Assembly: GCA_016929135.1 (NCBI GenBank)
Contig: JAFGJK010000151.1
Span: 1-64,000, forward strand
Direction: 5' to 3'
Source of the DNA: Spirochaetota bacterium
GTDB lineage: Bacteria; Spirochaetota; UBA4802; UBA5550
Length of the DNA stretch: 64,000 nt
Each line of letters opens with the position of its first letter. Position 1 is the first letter of the stretch. Position numbers and translations under genes: made by a program. A model generated the notes under the pieces. That model did not search any database and was not told the origin of the DNA. It saw only the letters and a list, made by a program, of their open reading frames with translations. Shown here one piece after another: positions 63,428 through 64,000 of this stretch.

Positions 63428-63886
63428 ATGATAATATATGCGCTATTATTCCTTCTGCTGGTATCGTTCTTTTCACATATTGCCTCTATTATTTTCTATA
63501 TACTAAACAAGTCCACAAGGATATTCAATTTCTTCGTCTCCACGCTCATCTCGAACATGTGTCTCTCCATGGTCCTGATCGTCTTCGCCCTGAGGAATCC
63601 GGAAATGATCAGAAGCCTCAATATGCGACTCATCCTTTGGGTGCTCTCGGGGATAATCATGATAATCACCCTGTTCATACAGATCGCCGTGTTCAGGAAT
63701 GTGTTCCGCAGATCCAGGGATCCTGAATTCTATCATTTCAACTATTTCGGGAAGAAGGTGTATGAGGATGGCATCATCAGGAAGAGCGAGTTTTTTTCCT
63801 TCGTCATCTCCCTGCCGTTTTTACTGATAATCGGCGCATATTTTGTCGCGCGACTGATCAATATCTTCATCTATGGGCATATCTGA
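63428..63886 (+). CDS. Small membrane protein, paralogue of the protein at 4255-4713
   Basis: 152 residues, four membrane segments, gap-free match to the copy at 4255: shared RSxNxRxxxW, RDPEFYHFNYFGKKV and C-terminal GAYFVARLINIFIYGH. As with that copy, no Shine-Dalgarno is seen before the ATG. A -35 TTGACA (63374-63379) is followed by a poor -10. It stands directly before a ParB-like gene. Family not recognised. Confidence 0.7.
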   Translation: MIIYALLFLLLVSFFSHIASIIFYILNKSTRIFNFFVSTLISNMCLSMVLIVFALRNPEMIRSLNMRLILWVLSGIIMIITLFIQIAVFRNVFRRSRDPEFYHFNYFGKKVYEDGIIRKSEFFSFVISLPFLLIIGAYFVARLINIFIYGHI

Positions 63887-63904
63887 CTCGTGACAGGTGA
63901 AACA

Positions 63905-64000
63905 GTGAAGGTCAGCATTGCGACGATTAGGGTGAGGAAGAGGATCCGGAGGGACCTGGGGGACATCGAATCACTTCGAGAATCCATTCAACGGATAGGC
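63905..64000 (+). CDS. ParB-N-terminal-domain protein, 5' part
   Basis: GTG start with AGGTGA four bases before it; the frame runs off the right edge after 32 residues. The visible sequence, VKVSIATIRVRKRIRRDLGDIESL then RESIQRIG, matches the start of the ParB/Spo0J N-terminal fold. The short N-terminus resembles the stand-alone ParB-N proteins of spirochaetes rather than chromosome-partition ParB. The rest is outside the window. Confidence 0.75.
   Translation, partial: MKVSIATIRVRKRIRRDLGDIESLRESIQRIG

Noticed and set aside
1..64000. tRNA, rRNA, CRISPR arrays, IS elements, phage genes
   Set aside because: Looked for by eye; no cloverleaf, repeat-spacer pattern or transposase was seen. A covariance-model search would be needed to exclude small RNAs.

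Overview
The window is about 64 kb of gene-dense, moderately GC-rich bacterial chromosome from a Gram-negative (diderm) organism. Outer-membrane and lipoprotein genes are common: an Omp85-type barrel, OmpA-like proteins and many lipoproteins with relaxed lipoboxes. With the HEAT, PilZ, ParB-like and coiled-coil envelope proteins, the best guess is an anaerobic or microaerotolerant member of the Spirochaetota. That placement is an inference from gene content; there is no rRNA in the window. Pyruvate:ferredoxin oxidoreductase, rubredoxin, rubrerythrin, superoxide reductase, flavodiiron protein and cytochrome bd together describe an anaerobe that actively removes oxygen. I saw no tRNA, rRNA, CRISPR array, prophage or insertion sequence.

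Layout. 0-9.4 kb: the end of a MutY-like glycosylase, an ECF sigma/anti-sigma pair, zinc-ribbon and HEAT proteins, a small membrane protein behind a perfect consensus promoter, a PilZ protein, and a leftward operon with a K+ channel, a separate cyclic-nucleotide-binding protein, an SGNH hydrolase and a sensor-only membrane protein. 9.6-21.2 kb: an envelope cluster (coiled-coil lipoprotein, OmpA-like protein, large uncharacterised protein, propeller plus inactive-looking transglutaminase), then selD, a cNMP-binding diguanylate cyclase, a DHH phosphoesterase, a membrane metallophosphoesterase and serine acetyltransferase. 21.4-27.2 kb: a leftward oxygen-defence block, fprA-perR-rubredoxin-cydA-cydB-dfx-rbr, with a 7-1-7 PerR box before rubredoxin. 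27.2-29.3 kb: a two-gene operon of a c-heme sensor with a degenerate class III cyclase domain and a cytochrome P460-like lipoprotein. 29.3-34.5 kb: a sparse island of small secreted proteins, including a frameshifted ankyrin lipoprotein. 34.6-48.6 kb: pyruvate:ferredoxin oxidoreductase, a sugar-use locus (GPH transporter, GH38 mannosidase, exported phosphoesterase), an Ogg glycosylase, a methyltransferase and a membrane protein. 49.1-56.6 kb: leftward housekeeping and acyl-CoA genes (pepA, LigD-phosphoesterase-like protein, rnr, enoyl-CoA hydratase family, nitronate monooxygenase family, acyl-CoA dehydrogenase). 56.8-64 kb: a lipoprotein, NAD(P)HX repair enzyme, Omp85 barrel, LysM/M23 peptidase, TPR protein, a second copy of the small membrane protein and the start of a ParB-like gene.

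The best-supported unusual result is that selD itself reads through an in-frame UGA at 15507-15509, followed at once by a good bacterial SECIS hairpin; the enzyme is predicted to be a selenoprotein, and a conventional call would cut off its N-terminus and active site. The most promising candidate for an undescribed system is the 27.2-29.3 kb heme-sensor/pseudocyclase plus P460-like lipoprotein pair. Other leads are the split K+ channel/cNMP pair, the catalytically dead transglutaminase in the envelope cluster and the pair of 152-residue paralogous membrane proteins at the two ends of the window.
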